DNA of 64,000 bases, taken from contig JAIUCV010000084.1 in assembly GCA_026724425.1 (NCBI GenBank), positions 2,102,001 to 2,166,000 of the forward strand. Direction: 5' to 3'. The translations under genes were made by a program, and so were the position numbers. Shown one piece after another: positions 11,125-22,817 of this stretch (positions within the stretch are counted from its first letter, which is position 1; the number at the start of each line of letters is the position of its first letter). The stretch is from Erythrophleum ivorense. Its lineage: Eukaryota > Streptophyta > Magnoliopsida > Fabales > Fabaceae. The notes under the pieces are model-generated. The model was not told where the DNA came from. It saw only the letters and a list, made by a program, of their open reading frames with translations, and did no database searches.

Positions 11125-13800
11125 GATGGCAAACTGGTTTACAACGGTGGTCTCGGACATGACCTCGTTTCACCGGCAAAATCTTTGTTTCAAGAGTTAC
11201 CGGTGAGTCTCTATGGACAGAGACTGTGGTACAAATTTCCATTTGAAGATTTCAAAGACCTTAAGATATTTTGTGGTGATGGTAATGAAACTTTTGAGAG
11301 GATGTGTGAGACATTTAAGTGGACTAGTTTGATTGAAATCTATACGGAGGCTGATGAAGATGACGATGGCAATCATGTTAATGAGGCAGGAGATGATCAT
11401 AATGAGCAAAGAGGATACGAGCGTAATGAGGAAAATGGACCTGAGCAGAATGAGGAAACAGGAGCAGATAATGGTAGAGAGGAAAACCATATGTGCGAGG
11501 AAGAAGCTCGAGTTGAAGATTTGGTCTCTGCATTTGTTGATGAGGAGGAAAATGATGATTATTATCAACGGATACCTCCTACATCAGACGGTGAAGGAGG
11601 AGAAATTCTGAGGTGTCCATATGATAGATGGAGAAGAGGAAGTGGAGAAATTAAGATTACTCAAGTGTTTGAAGCGTTAAAAAATTCAGAGAGGCTGTGC
11701 TTGAGTATGCATTAAAAGGAGGTTGGAATGTCAAGTTTAGTAGGTGGGGTTCTCTGAATTTTGATGCTGTGTGTGGTGTCAAGAAGTGCGACTAGAGAAT
11801 CTATTGCTCTTATGAGAGATCAGTTTCTATGTGGATGATTAAGACGTTCCAAGATGTTCATACATGTTATCCAGATGGTCGATGCCGGATTTTGTCACAA
11901 CAAGTAATCTGCGACATGTTCATTAACAAGCTGAGACACGATCCACTATTGAAGCCTGTCGATATGCAACAAAAAATTCATGACCTTTACGATATAGGTC
12001 CTTCACATAATCAATGTAGGAAGGCGGAGAAGAAAGCTTTGGAACTCATTGAAGCCAAATTCGATGAACAATATTCTCGGATGAAAGACTACCGAGATGA
12101 ACTTAAAGAGTAAGTTGAACTTCTGTTTCTTTTTTCTCTATTGTTTACAGAACATAAAAGAACATAAAGTGTACTTGTGTTTTTTTTTTTCTGTATTGAC
12201 AAATTTTCGTTATTGTTTCTCAGGAGAAACAAAACCTCCACAATTGAGGTTAGGACGGTAACAAACGCAATGGGTCGTGAAGTTTTTGATAGCTTCTACA
12301 TGTGTTTCTCGGGACTACGTGACACATGGAAAGACCACATGCGTCCAATTTTTGGAATAGATGGTTGTTTTCTCAAGTCCGACATCAAAGGACAACTCTT
12401 AGCAGCAGTTGGTAGAGACGCCAACAATCACATATACCCTTTTGCATGGGCAATAGTTCAAGTGGAGAACACCGAGAGTTGGTTGTGGTTCATTCGTCAC
12501 CTAAAAAACGACTTGGGTTTAGGGAATGGAGATGGCTTCACTGTCATATCGGATAGGCAAAAGGCATATTGACTACTCATTTTTGTTTATGCTTGATAAA
12601 AGTTTGGGAAATGTCTTCTTCATGAGATGTGGTTTCCTCTATTTCCAGGGATTACTCAATGATGTGAACGAAGAATTACCTTAAATTGAACACAGAATGT
12701 GTGCGAGACACATATACGGTGATATGAAGAAGGCCCATTCTAAGAAGCCTCAGATGAAATCCAAGTTCTGGGCCATGTTTCATAGTTTCAATGAAGGAGA
12801 TTTTAACAAAAATCTTGCAGAAATGAAGAAATATGATGTCGGTGTACACGAGGCTTTCATGAGTATGAATCCAAGAAACTGTAGCCATGCATTCTTTAAG
12901 ACCACTTCCACTTGTGAGGATGCACTCAATAACTTCTCTGAGTCTTACAACAGTACACTTGAGAAGGCAAGAGCAATGCCATTGATTCAATGTTTGGAGA
13001 TGATGAGGAGACAGGCAATGGTGAGGATAGCGGCTAGGAGGAAGAAAATTGAGAAGCATAAGCCCAAACACAGTAAGAAGGTTGCTCTTATGATTGCAGA
13101 AGAAGAGAAAATAGTAAAAACGCTGAGGACAGTCCCTGGACGGCCTGGAATGTTTGAAGTGGTTGAGGGTGGTCAAGGACATGCTGTTTATATGAAAAAC
13201 AAGACATGCAGATGTAGGATATGGGATTTAACAAGGATTCCATGTCGCCCCGCCCTTGCGTGTTGTGTTTAACTACCCGGACAAAGACAGCATAGAAGAG
13301 TTGATCTTTGATGCTTACTTGACTACTAAGTGGCTGCAGAACTACATTGAGTCAATTGGTCCAGTAAATGGAATGAAGTTTTTGAAAGAAAGTGGAGAAA
13401 CCATCCTTGAGGCGCCAGTAAGAGAGGTAGAAAAGGGTCGGAAAAAAAATCCTGTGAAAAGGATCCAGGCTGTTACTGAGTCACCAACTAAAGGGAAGAA
13501 GGTGACAAACCATGGCCGAGACATGAGTTGTTATCGCTGTGGTCTAGATGCGCACAACTCTAGCAAATGTCCTAACTCAGGTGTCCCATTTAAGCCTAGA
13601 CCACCAAAGAAGGCGAAAACAGGTGACCCTCAGTCTGTTGATTGTTGTGAAGATGTTAGTCAAATACCAAAAAAGGAAGAAAGCCACGAAATTCCAAAAA
13701 GAGTAATACAACACCCGAATTTGCTGAGTCTCAGGATATTGCAGGTCCAAGTCAGCCATCTCAGTCATTTGACGAGTGGGAAAGGTATTTTTGATCTTAG
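11125..13800 (+). pseudogene. MURA-like transposase of the MULE, multiply disrupted
   Basis: Pieces in order: an N-terminal PB1-like and acidic region (KLVYNGGLGHDLVSP from about 11126, then 11185-11715), a MuDR DNA-binding region (MWMIKTFQDVHTCYPDGRC, 11829-12113), and the MULE catalytic domain (DGCFLKSDIKGQLLAAVGRD ... VISDRQK, 12223-12570). Then come a C-terminal part (12696-13265), a degenerate SWIM finger, and a CCHC knuckle (CYRCGLDAHNSSKC, 13528-13570). Lesions: a frameshift and stop near 11680-11795, an intron at 12561-12650 that now needs a GC donor, a TAA at about 12682 where CAA is likely, loss of the SWIM His (CRPALACC), and a frameshift at 13261-13270. The intact protein would excise and reinsert the element. 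Confidence 0.75.
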
Positions 13801-14139
13801 GTTCTTGTCTTCCTTTCCATTTTATGCGTTTGATGTTGTATGTTGATGATAGTTTTGCAGGTTTAAATTGATTCTGCTTGATTGTTGTTTTGTTGTTTTC
13901 TGCAAAACTTGATAGTTGTTTTGTTGTTTTGTTGTTTTCATTGATGCAGATGACCCAATTGAGGACTTGTCAATTTGTTGTTGCAGTTTTTTTTTTTTTT
14001 GGGTTATTAAGTAGACCGTGCTTATTTGGGAAAATGTTACATTTGTTTTGGCTTATTGTATGGTTTATACACTTGACGGCATTTTGGTTATTGTTTTGAT
14101 TCAAGACATATTTGCATTTTGGTGATTGTTTTATTTCGA

Positions 14140-14482
14140 ATTGCTTCCAAAACGACGACGATTCGTCAATTCAATTTAACCAAACCGAAATCTGCTCTAA
14201 ACTGGGCTTAACCAATTTGAGTTTCGATTTTGTCAAAACGTCGTCGTTTTGTATTCCGTTCTAATGGGGTAAATTACGTGTTTTGCTGACTCGGCTCCGT
14301 TAATGGAAAATCATCATTGACCAAAATTCCGTTAGTCAATGCATGTTTTGGCCACAAAATAATTAATTTGGGTATGAAATAAATAATTTATTGTAGTTAG
14401 AATATATATTGATACACATTTTTAGTTGAGATACGAAATATAACCTCTGATTTTAGTTGAGACATGAATTGATCGTCTTTCC
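14140..14482 (-). repeat. Right terminal inverted repeat of the MULE
   Basis: It is complementary to 10259-10622 along most of its length, with scattered substitutions. The outer end reads GATCGTCTTTCC before the duplicated TCTAGTGTTA. Confidence 0.85.
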
Positions 14483-14492
14483 TCTAGTGTTA

Positions 14493-15375
14493 TTAAATCC
14501 TTTTTCGTCAGAATCATGTTGTGATGCGTTTAGGCCCTGTAACAAAAAAAAATGTTGTAATGCGTTGAATGTATTAAACTTGGCGCCTAGATCTACAAAC
14601 CTATGGCTTTTAGGTCGGCCACTTGGCTGATTTGCTTTAAATTACTGCATGTGGCCAGTTTCAAAAGTTTAAATAAATAGACACGGGACACGAGCTGGAT
14701 ACATACATATATACTATAATCGAATCAAATATACTACTTCAACCAGATTGATTTGAAAGAATAAATGGTAGAACTACAGCTCAAACCAATTTAGGCAGAG
14801 ACGAATGTCCCACTGTAACATGTCCAATACATCCATTCACGCCACAAACAAACTCCGTTGAAGCAAATTTCAACTATTTATCTTGACAAAAAAAAAGAAG
14901 GTTCTGTTGTTTCTTTTGAACCATATTTCTCTAAAAATCTAGACTGCAAAAGATATAAGTAAACAAACTCTCGCTACAGGGTAAGGGGCTAAGGGCGAAG
15001 AACAAATATGTAGTCAAAATTAACGAAAAGGCGGTCACCAAATAAAACCGAAAACCATGAGAAAGAATTACGAAAAATATATATTTAGTCAAATCGAGTA
15101 GACAGTGCATTAAATCATTCCAGCTAACCAATAATTATAGTCCTTGAAATCTAAAGGTTTTACTTGAAGTAGAAACAAATGAAAAGATTGCAAACGTCTA
15201 TTGTTTAGCAAAAGATTGCCTAAATCCCTTTCTTAACATGGTAGGGAAATTCTACACCGAAATCTGCATTAATTTATTGTCTTATGAAAAGATTAGATAG
15301 ATATTCTTTTTGTTTTAGTTGCCTAAAAAAGTTATCCATAATTAAAATGATAACTAGAATTTTGATCTAGATCCA
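14493..15375. other. Intergenic region between MULE and Athila element
   Basis: No gene, RNA or repeat is recognised; the sequence is AT-rich with short poly(A) runs. The last five bases, ATCCA (15371-15375), are the left target-site duplication of the Athila insertion. Confidence 0.5.
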
Positions 15376-16639
15376 TGACGTGTTCAACATTTGCATACAT
15401 TTAGGACCTTGTTCTGCATGGTTTTGTGTATAGTTGAGTCTCATTTATTGCCACTTAGTGTATGTTTCATCCACTTAGGAGCATTTAGTCCTTAGGAAAG
15501 CATTTTGCATTTTCATTGCATTTGAAGTGTGTTTTGCAGATGAAAAGAGCTGTAAGCAGAGGAGACGTGCATAGGTGGTGGCCAGAGACAAACGGGATGC
15601 AGATCGGAGCTAAGGCGCATTCGGAGAAGGTTGCAGAACAGAGGACTTGAGCATGAGAAACAGAGTACTTGAGCAGTCTGACCAAGACCCGTGAAACGAG
15701 CAAAGTCAGAACCAGTGCGTTGACTGAGGGACCCCTCCTCTCTGTTACTATATAAATCTTGAAACCTAGTTGCAGAGCGACAACTTTTCCCTTTTGGCAG
15801 CCGATTCTTTTTCTTTGTAAGAAAAGGATATTTTTCAAGAATCTTTAGCAAGCTTTTGTAAAACCTTTATGTTAAGAAGTTTTAAGTAATTAATCTCGTT
15901 TTTATGATGATTTCGAGTCTTCTCATTCCCTTCTTCTTTGATTTCGGAATGAGTAGCGAGTAGTTTCGTTGAGATTTCAAGGATGAGATAAGCAAGTTGC
16001 CGCTTTAGTCCCTTTGTTGCTCTGTTCTTATCCCGCTTGATCATCTTTTCCTTTGCTAGAGTTTAGCCATCTTAGTTCCTCTTTGATCATTTGGGGCTAA
16101 GAATCTAGACTAGCACGCCCATAAGGTGATTGCGTTTTTAAGAGAGCTAGCTAAGGAGAGAAACACGTCCAACCTAAGAGATTGGTTGTTGGGGTGTTTC
16201 TTATGTTGAACTAGATTAAAATCTTGATTAAGCCTACTCCTTTGGCTTCACTAACGAGAGTTAGGTTCGGGTCCAATTGAGTAGAGTGACTTGTCCATGA
16301 GAGTGGCTTGTTTACCAAAAATCTGAGCATAAAGATTGATTCTTGCATAGATAAGAACTAGAGTTTTCGGGCTAAGGCGATCTTGACCAAGTCTCATCCA
16401 AGGAATCTCATTTCTTTAATTTTCACTCCAAGTTTGCTTCTTTGCGCCATTTTAATATCTGTCTTTCATTTAAGTCGTTATTTCCTATTGCAAAACCTTC
16501 AAACTCTTGATTTCACTTGAAGTTTAGCTTTTCTTTGCATTCCTCTTAGCATAAGCTTCCATTTGGATTGATACCTAAAGTTCTACAATGATATGAGTGG
16601 GCTTTGGAGTAGTTGATTTACGAAAAAAAGCTGTTATCA
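15376..16639 (+). repeat. 5' LTR of Athila-type element
   Basis: It begins TGACGTGTTCAAC and ends CTGTTATCA (1,264 bp). A TATA-like box ACTATATAAATC lies at about 15747-15758. It differs from the 3' LTR at a modest number of positions, including a few small indels, and the first bases differ as TGAC versus TGAT. Confidence 0.9.
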
Positions 16640-16642
16640 ACT

Positions 16643-16656
16643 TGGCGTCGTTGCCG
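16643..16656 (+). other. Primer binding site, tRNA-Asp-like
   Basis: TGGCGTCGTTGCCG starts 3 bp inside the 5' LTR. It matches the tRNA-Asp-type site TGGCGCCGTTGCCG characteristic of Athila elements, with one C-to-T difference. Confidence 0.75.
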
Positions 16657-16772
16657 ATTGGAAGATTTCGTGCATTAGGATTTAAGAATAGCTCTCGATC
16701 AAGTATTTTTCTTTACATTCCCAAACAAATCACTCACCTTCCCCCTTGTCTACTCTTTTTGCCCACAGGTGC

Positions 16773-19700
16773 ATGCAAACGCGATCAAAAGGGCGAGACA
16801 ACTTGTTGGGAATTCGTGATTTGCAACAGGCTGAGCGTGTAAAGCGTACACGGACTCACCCACCCGCTGCACCGCAGCAAATTAACGATATGGCTGACCC
16901 ACCCCATGCAGCCGCTATCCCAACCGGAAACAATGACCAAGGAGGTCCGCAACATCCTCTCCATCCTTTGCGACCTCCCCGAAATATAGGTGCTGGCGAT
17001 GCGCCGAACACCCACATGAACCGTCAAGGGATCGTACCCCCGAATGTCCAAAACCACAACTTTGAGATCAAACTCGGCTTGGTCCAGATGATTCAGAACA
17101 AAATATATCATGCCCTACCTGCTGAAGACCCTCTAGACCACCTTGATGAATTCGACAGAGCATGCGGCTTGTGCAAGCTTAATGGTGTGAGTGAGGATGC
17201 CCTGAAACTGCGGTTATTTCCCTTCTCACTCAGCGGGAAAGCACATCAATGGGAAAAAGGTCTTCCGCAAGGCTCCATTACCTCATGGGACCAATGCAAG
17301 AAAGCTTTCTTAGCCAAATTCTTCTCCACAACCAGGACCGCAAAGCTGAGAAACGACATATCCAGCTTCAACCAGATGAACGGGGAAACCTTTTGCGAAG
17401 TCTGGGAACGCTTTAAGAGCTACACCACGCAGTGCCCCCACCATGGTTACTCCACTGAGTCCCTTTTGAGTACCCTATACAGAGGCGTTCTGCCCAAGTA
17501 TAGACAGATGCTGGACACAGCAAGCCAAGGGAACTTCCTAGGAACGCATGTCGGTGATGGACTCACCCTGGTGAAAAATTTGGCAATGAGTGACGGTAAT
17601 TATAATGAAGCGTACGACCGGACAGCCAGACCTTCGATGGAGACTGAGGAGAAACACAAGCGGGACCTCAAGACTCTCAACGATAAGCTGGACAAGCTTC
17701 TCCTAGGACAGCAAACGCAAACGGTCCACCTGGTTGAGGAGGCCGCTACTGCCCCAGACGAGCCATTCTTAACAGAGGAAATGAACTACGTAAACAACCA
17801 AGGCGGCTACAACTACCGCAACAACCCCAACCTGTCGTACAGGAGCACCAACGTCGAAAACCCACAAGATCAGGTCTACCCACCCCCGGTCCACCCGTCT
17901 GGTCCGACCAAGCCATTCGTACCTTTCAAACCGCAAGGCGGTTTTGTGAAAAACCAGTACTACGGGAACCAAGGCAGCTACCCACCTAAGCAACCCTCTG
18001 CACCACCTGTTTTTGGGGGACAACAAGGCCAAGGAAGCAATAGCAACACCCAGGAACCGAATGTACGGCAGATGCTCCAGCAAATTCTACAGGGACAATC
18101 TTCAGGAGCTCTCGACATGAGCAAAAAGTTTGTCGAGGTAAACAACAGAGTTGACATGTCCTACAATGACCTCAACTCCAAGCTAGAGACATTGTCGGGA
18201 CGAATTCAGCAGCTCGAGAGTAAGGGCGCACCATCTTCTTCAAAGCCGCTTGGCCAACTCCCTGGAAAAGCCGTCGACAACCCCAAGGAGTATTGCAATG
18301 CAGTTTTCTCTACTAAAGATTGTGTAGCTGGAAATGGAGAAAATAAGAGAGCTATAGAAGAACTATATAAGCTTCTCCATGGTACAAGTGACGAGCTTTC
18401 AGGGAAAGCAGTAGCCAACCCAAAGAAGTATGCCAACGCAATCACATTGAGAAGTGGAAGAGAGCTCCCACCAAGAGTTACACCAGTGCAACTCAATGTG
18501 GACATTGAAGACCAAAATGAGGAGATTGCCATCGAAAATGACATTTCTGAACCAGCAGTTGAGGAAAAGACACCAGCTGAGCTAACTAGAGAGAAGGGAC
18601 CGAGCAAGACGAAGGAAACTCCTTTTGTGCCACCTCCTTATAAACCCCAACTTCCTTTTCCTAGTCGTTTTAAAAAGCAGCAGTTAGAGAAACTTAAAGC
18701 ATTGTTTGTTAAACAAATGAAAGATATTGAGATCAAAATGCCCCTTCTCGACGCCTTTATGCTTGTTCCTCCATATCAGAAACTCCTCAAAGATGCTGTC
18801 CTGGAGAGAAAAAAAGAGCTGCAAGGGATGGTCTTGTTGACACATGAGTGTAGCGCAATCATCCAGAGGAAGGTTGTGCAGAAGAAGCTTGAGGACCCAG
18901 GAAGCTTCACCCTCCCTTGCTTTTTGGGACCATTAGCTTTCAACAGTTGCATGTGCGACCTAGGAGCTAGTGTATCGCTAATGCCATTATCAGTCGCCAA
19001 GAAGCTTGGTTTTGAGAAGTACAAGGATTGCAAAATCTCGTTGGTCTTGGCTGATAGGTCAATACAGCAACCAGTGGGGATGCTTGAGGACTTGCCTGTG
19101 CGCATAGAAAATGTTGAGATACCTACCGATTTTGTAGTCCTGGAGATAGATGAAGAACCCAAGGACCCTTTGATCTTGGGTAGACCATTTTTGGCAACTG
19201 CTGGAGCTGTCATTGACGTCAAGAAGGGCAAGATTGAGCTGAACGTTGGGAAAGACTTCAAGTTTAACTTCGACATCAAGAATGTGATGAGGAAGCCGAC
19301 TATTGGGGGCCAACTTTTCTGGGTAGAAACACTAGATCAATTGGCACACGGATACCTTGAGGAGCTTGCCATAGGGGCTCAACTTCAACTCACCTTGACC
19401 AACGAGCTTGAGGAGAAGAGTTACTTTAACACAGGAACTCTTGAGTATGCTAGACTCCTGGACTCTCACAAAAGAAGAACTGATGGTAGAGTGTTTGAGA
19501 ACATCTTGGGGTCTACGCGTAGAATTGAGGAAGTTCATGAGTTCCCCTTGGCCTACGTTCTCCTGCCCAACGAAGAGCTGACAGACATCAGTAAAAAGCG
19601 AAACCTCGAGTTTGATGTTCCTTCTGACGCTCCCTACGATCTAGATCCAGGAGCTCATCAGCTAGCAGATTGGGACACCGAGCCAGAGCATGTGAGCGAG

Positions 19701-19991
19701 GAAGTTGACGGCCCAAACCACGATGAGCTCCCTGAAGAGTACATTGATAGAGAGCGCATCAACCTGCTCTCGAAATGGAACAAGTGGCAGCACAAGACGA
19801 CCAAGAAGCTCCTCAAGACCGTAACAGCAACGGTGGAACAGCTCAAGGACGTCTCAGATTTGAAAGACAGAGCAACCCCCCCTCCTCAATCAAGAGCAGA
19901 TCCATCTGGCCGGAAGAAGAAGAAGGCGTCTAAGCCACCACCCGTCTCTGTCTCCCGGGATGATACCACATCATGCTCCTCAAGCGATTAG
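16773..19991 (+). CDS. Athila Gag-protease polyprotein (no pol)
   Basis: The 1,072-residue frame starts at MQTRSKGRDNLL; an ATG 27 bp upstream is in frame, but MxTRS is the usual Athila Gag start. The retrotransposon gag domain spans roughly residues 100-260 (LPAEDPLDHLDEFDRACG, LRLFPFSLSGKAHQW). It is followed by an Asn/Gly/Pro/Gln-rich region. An aspartic protease lies around residues 690-830, with active-site motif MCDLGASVSLMP and LILGRPFLATAGAVID. The C-terminal ~190 residues (VETLDQLAHGYLEE ... SSSD) are charged and replace the expected reverse transcriptase. The product would form particles and self-process but cannot copy or insert DNA. The frame is unbroken. Confidence 0.85.
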   Translation: MQTRSKGRDNLLGIRDLQQAERVKRTRTHPPAAPQQINDMADPPHAAAIPTGNNDQGGPQHPLHPLRPPRNIGAGDAPNTHMNRQGIVPPNVQNHNFEIKLGLVQMIQNKIYHALPAEDPLDHLDEFDRACGLCKLNGVSEDALKLRLFPFSLSGKAHQWEKGLPQGSITSWDQCKKAFLAKFFSTTRTAKLRNDISSFNQMNGETFCEVWERFKSYTTQCPHHGYSTESLLSTLYRGVLPKYRQMLDTASQGNFLGTHVGDGLTLVKNLAMSDGNYNEAYDRTARPSMETEEKHKRDLKTLNDKLDKLLLGQQTQTVHLVEEAATAPDEPFLTEEMNYVNNQGGYNYRNNPNLSYRSTNVENPQDQVYPPPVHPSGPTKPFVPFKPQGGFVKNQYYGNQGSYPPKQPSAPPVFGGQQGQGSNSNTQEPNVRQMLQQILQGQSSGALDMSKKFVEVNNRVDMSYNDLNSKLETLSGRIQQLESKGAPSSSKPLGQLPGKAVDNPKEYCNAVFSTKDCVAGNGENKRAIEELYKLLHGTSDELSGKAVANPKKYANAITLRSGRELPPRVTPVQLNVDIEDQNEEIAIENDISEPAVEEKTPAELTREKGPSKTKETPFVPPPYKPQLPFPSRFKKQQLEKLKALFVKQMKDIEIKMPLLDAFMLVPPYQKLLKDAVLERKKELQGMVLLTHECSAIIQRKVVQKKLEDPGSFTLPCFLGPLAFNSCMCDLGASVSLMPLSVAKKLGFEKYKDCKISLVLADRSIQQPVGMLEDLPVRIENVEIPTDFVVLEIDEEPKDPLILGRPFLATAGAVIDVKKGKIELNVGKDFKFNFDIKNVMRKPTIGGQLFWVETLDQLAHGYLEELAIGAQLQLTLTNELEEKSYFNTGTLEYARLLDSHKRRTDGRVFENILGSTRRIEEVHEFPLAYVLLPNEELTDISKKRNLEFDVPSDAPYDLDPGAHQLADWDTEPEHVSEEVDGPNHDELPEEYIDRERINLLSKWNKWQHKTTKKLLKTVTATVEQLKDVSDLKDRATPPPQSRADPSGRKKKKASKPPPVSVSRDDTTSCSSSD

Positions 19992-21543
19992 CGGTATCCA
20001 CTCCAAAACTGTAAATAACATGCATTTTTCTTTTTCTTTTCATTTCCCTTTTTCTTTGATTTTCTCCTCTTCCTTTTTATCACACAAGGGACCGTGTGAA
20101 TTAAGTGTGGGGGAGAGGGTCAATGGTACTTGACGAAGTGATTTGTGTTCTTATTTTATTTTAGCATACTTGAGTCTCATGCATTTGCATCATGTAGAAA
20201 ATTAGGATAAAATTTTCAAAATTTGCATTTAGTCTAAGTTCATTTCATTTAGTATTTGAGCAATCCTTGGTTAAGTTGAACAGTTGAATTGCGGGATTAG
20301 CTCATTGACCTAGTTTTAAGTTCTCTGGCGCAAATTGTTTGAGGTTGAAGTTATGGTAGAACCGCATCACTTGAGCGCATCTTGGTCATTTTGGTAAAAC
20401 CGAATGCATTGCTTTGATTTGAATCCACTCCTTGCTCAAGAGAACCTTAATCTGATTTTAAATTATCATGCTCATGCCTGTCTAGTTTGCTCGTGGATTA
20501 TACATACTTGAATCATCTTTACATATTGTTTCTCCATCTCTGTTGATTCAAGTAGAAATCCCCTCCCTTAACCAACCCTTTCCTTCAAGCTGAATGTTAT
20601 TCTTGTGTGTTGTGAGGCCTCTTGGTGAAAGCTTGGCATAAAGTGTTAGGTCTTGAACCGACAAGGATAGGTGATCATGTAGATTCTGGTCCACGCTTTT
20701 TGGGCCAGACTAGGCTAAGATCGGGTTTGGGAATTCATCTTGGGTCGGGGTCTTGAGAAGAAAAAGAAAGTCTTGAGTAAAAAAGGGCAGCGAGAGTATT
20801 AAGGTTGATAGAGCTTGGTCTATGTATGTATAAGTTTAGCCCCCATCATAAAAAAAAAAAAAAAAAGAAGAGAATAAAAGAAAAGATGGGTTAGAGCATA
20901 AATGAAAAAAAAAATCTAGACCATGTCTCGTGTGTATTGTTGTTAGATGCCTTTGAAAAGTTTTTCTTAGCTGCCCAAGCAGAAAGCTCTTGATAAAAGC
21001 AAATTAAAGAAAGTCAAATTCAGGAAAAAGGGTAGAAATAGGAGGGCTTTGAGTTGTTCTTCATTTGGGGTTTGGGATTCAGTTGTGATACAAAGGGTAG
21101 ATGATCATTTGTCCTTGTACTCATCAGTTGGTTCTCGCCTTTAGCATTATGCCGAAGCTCGTTCACTTTATTTTGAGAGAACCCTTTCCTGTTTCGTTTG
21201 ATTTGAGCGCATATTGTTCACATTTGCTCTTTCTTTTCTTAGCCAAACGGGCATGCTTGACTTGCATGAGTTTTGATTCACGGTTTTTACGCTTTTAATG
21301 AATGTCAAAAGGAGTGGAGGATTTGAACGCATGTTTAGGTTAAGCTAGATGCATTCGATCGCGTTTGAGTGGTGCAGGTAAGGATTTTGAAAAAGAGAAC
21401 GTCATTTGCGCTTTAGACCTTGGAACTAGGTTGTTGATCTGATCCCTCTTATCGGCTTTCGCCAGACCGGTTTGTTCAAGTCGACACTCTCGCATTTGGT
21501 TTGCGTTTGCTTGAGGGCAAGCAAAGACTAAGTGTGGAGGTGT
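19992..21543 (+). other. Non-coding 3' region of Athila-type element
   Basis: No domain is seen in this stretch. A purine-rich tract (GTGTGGGGGAGAGGG, about 20104-20118) follows the ORF, and a second (AAGTGTGGAGGTGT, 21530-21543) directly abuts the 3' LTR and is the probable plus-strand primer. The sequence where pol and an env-like gene would lie is absent. Confidence 0.6.
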
Positions 21544-22812
21544 TGATGTGTTCAACATTTGCATACATTTAGGACCTTGTTCTGCATGGTTTTGTGTATA
21601 GTTGAGTCTCATTTATTGCCACTTAGTGTATGTTTCATCCACTTAGGAGCATTTAGTCCTTAGGAAAGCATTTTGCATTTCCATTGCATTTGGAGTGTGT
21701 TTTGCAGGTGAAAAGAGCTGTAAGCAGAGGAGACGTGCAGAGGTGGTGGCCAGAGACAAACGGGATGCAGATCGGAGCTAAGGCGCATTCGGAGAAGGTT
21801 GCAGAACAGAGGACTTGAGCACGAGAAACAGAGTACTTGAGCAGCGCCTGACCAAGACCCGTGGAACGAGCAAAGTCAGAACCAGTGCGTTGACTGAGGG
21901 ACCCCTCCTCTCTATTACTATATAAATCTTGAAACCTAGTTGCAGAGAGACAACTTTTCCCTTTTGGCAGCCGATTCTTTTTCTTTGTAAGAAAAGGATA
22001 TTTTTCAAGAATCTTTGGCAAGCTTTTGTAAAACCTTTATGTTAAGAAGTTTTAAGTAATTAATCTCGTTTTTATGATGATTTCGAGTCTTCTCATTTCC
22101 TTCTTCTTTGATTTCGGAATGAGTAGCGAGTAGTTTCGTTGAGATTTCAAGGATGAGATAAGCAAGTTGCCGCTTTAGTCCCTTTGTTGCTCTGTTCTTA
22201 TCCCGCTTGATCATCTTTTCCTTTGCTAGAGTTTAGCCATCTTAGTTCCTCTTTGATCATTTGGGGCTAAGAATCTAGACTAGCACACCCATAAGGTGTT
22301 TGCGTTTTTGTCTAAGAGAGCTAGCTAAGGAGAGAAACACGTCCAACCTAAGAGATTGGTTGTTGGGGTGTTTCTTATGTTGAACTAGATTAGAATCTTG
22401 ATTAAGCCTACTCCTTTGGCTTCACTAACGAGAGTTAGGTTTGGGTCCAATTGAGTAGAGTGACTTGTCCATGAGAGTGGCTTGTTTACCAAAAATCTGA
22501 GCATAAAGATTGATTCTTGCATAGATAAGAACTAGAGTTTTCGGGCTAAGGCGATCTTGACCAAGTCTCAACCAAGGAATCTCTTTTCTTTAATTTTCAC
22601 TCCAAGTTTGCTTCTTTGCGCCATTTTAATATATGTCTTTCATTTAAGTCGTTATTTCCTATTGCAAAACCTTCAAACTCTTGATTTCATTTGAAGTTTA
22701 GTTTTTCTTTGCATTTCTCTTAGCATAAGCTTCCATTTGGATTGATACCTAACGTTCTACAATGATATGAGTGGGCTTTGGAGTAGTTGATTTACGAAAA
22801 AAACTGTTATCA
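21544..22812 (+). repeat. 3' LTR of Athila-type element
   Basis: It begins TGATGTGTTCAAC and ends CTGTTATCA (1,269 bp), followed by the duplicated ATCCA. It matches the 5' LTR almost throughout and has the same TATA-like box near 21917-21928. Confidence 0.9.
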
Positions 22813-22817
22813 ATCCA

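Larger units (their letters stand above)
10259..14482 (+). mobile_element. Mutator-like element (MULE) with long terminal inverted repeats
   Basis: The 4.2-kb element is bounded by a 10-bp direct repeat TCTAGTGTTA at 10249-10258 and 14483-14492, within the 8-11 bp range known for Mutator elements. The ends form inverted repeats of about 350 bp: GGAAAACGGCCAATTCATAC at the left and its diverged complement at the right. Between them lies a MURA-type transposase gene on the plus strand. Several lesions in that gene suggest this copy is not autonomous. Confidence 0.9.
15376..22812 (+). mobile_element. Athila-type Ty3/gypsy element lacking pol (gag-protease only)
   Basis: A complete element of 7,437 bp is flanked by the 5-bp duplication ATCCA (15371-15375 and 22813-22817). 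It has two LTRs of about 1,265 bp, a tRNA-Asp-type primer site, one long ORF with Gag and protease, and a 1.5-kb non-coding 3' part containing two purine-rich AAGTGTGG tracts (about 20103 and 21529). No reverse transcriptase, RNase H, integrase or env-like ORF is visible in any frame. It is therefore a non-autonomous derivative with an intact gag-pro frame. The LTRs are visibly close to identical, which fits a fairly recent insertion. Confidence 0.9.

Noticed and set aside
15485..16044. Minus-strand ORFs duplicated at 15485-16044 and 21653-22214
   Set aside because: They lie in the two Athila LTRs and are simply the same LTR sequence twice.
19992..21543. Env-like gene downstream of Athila gag-pro
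   Set aside because: No ORF with a signal peptide or transmembrane segments is present in the 1.5-kb 3' region.
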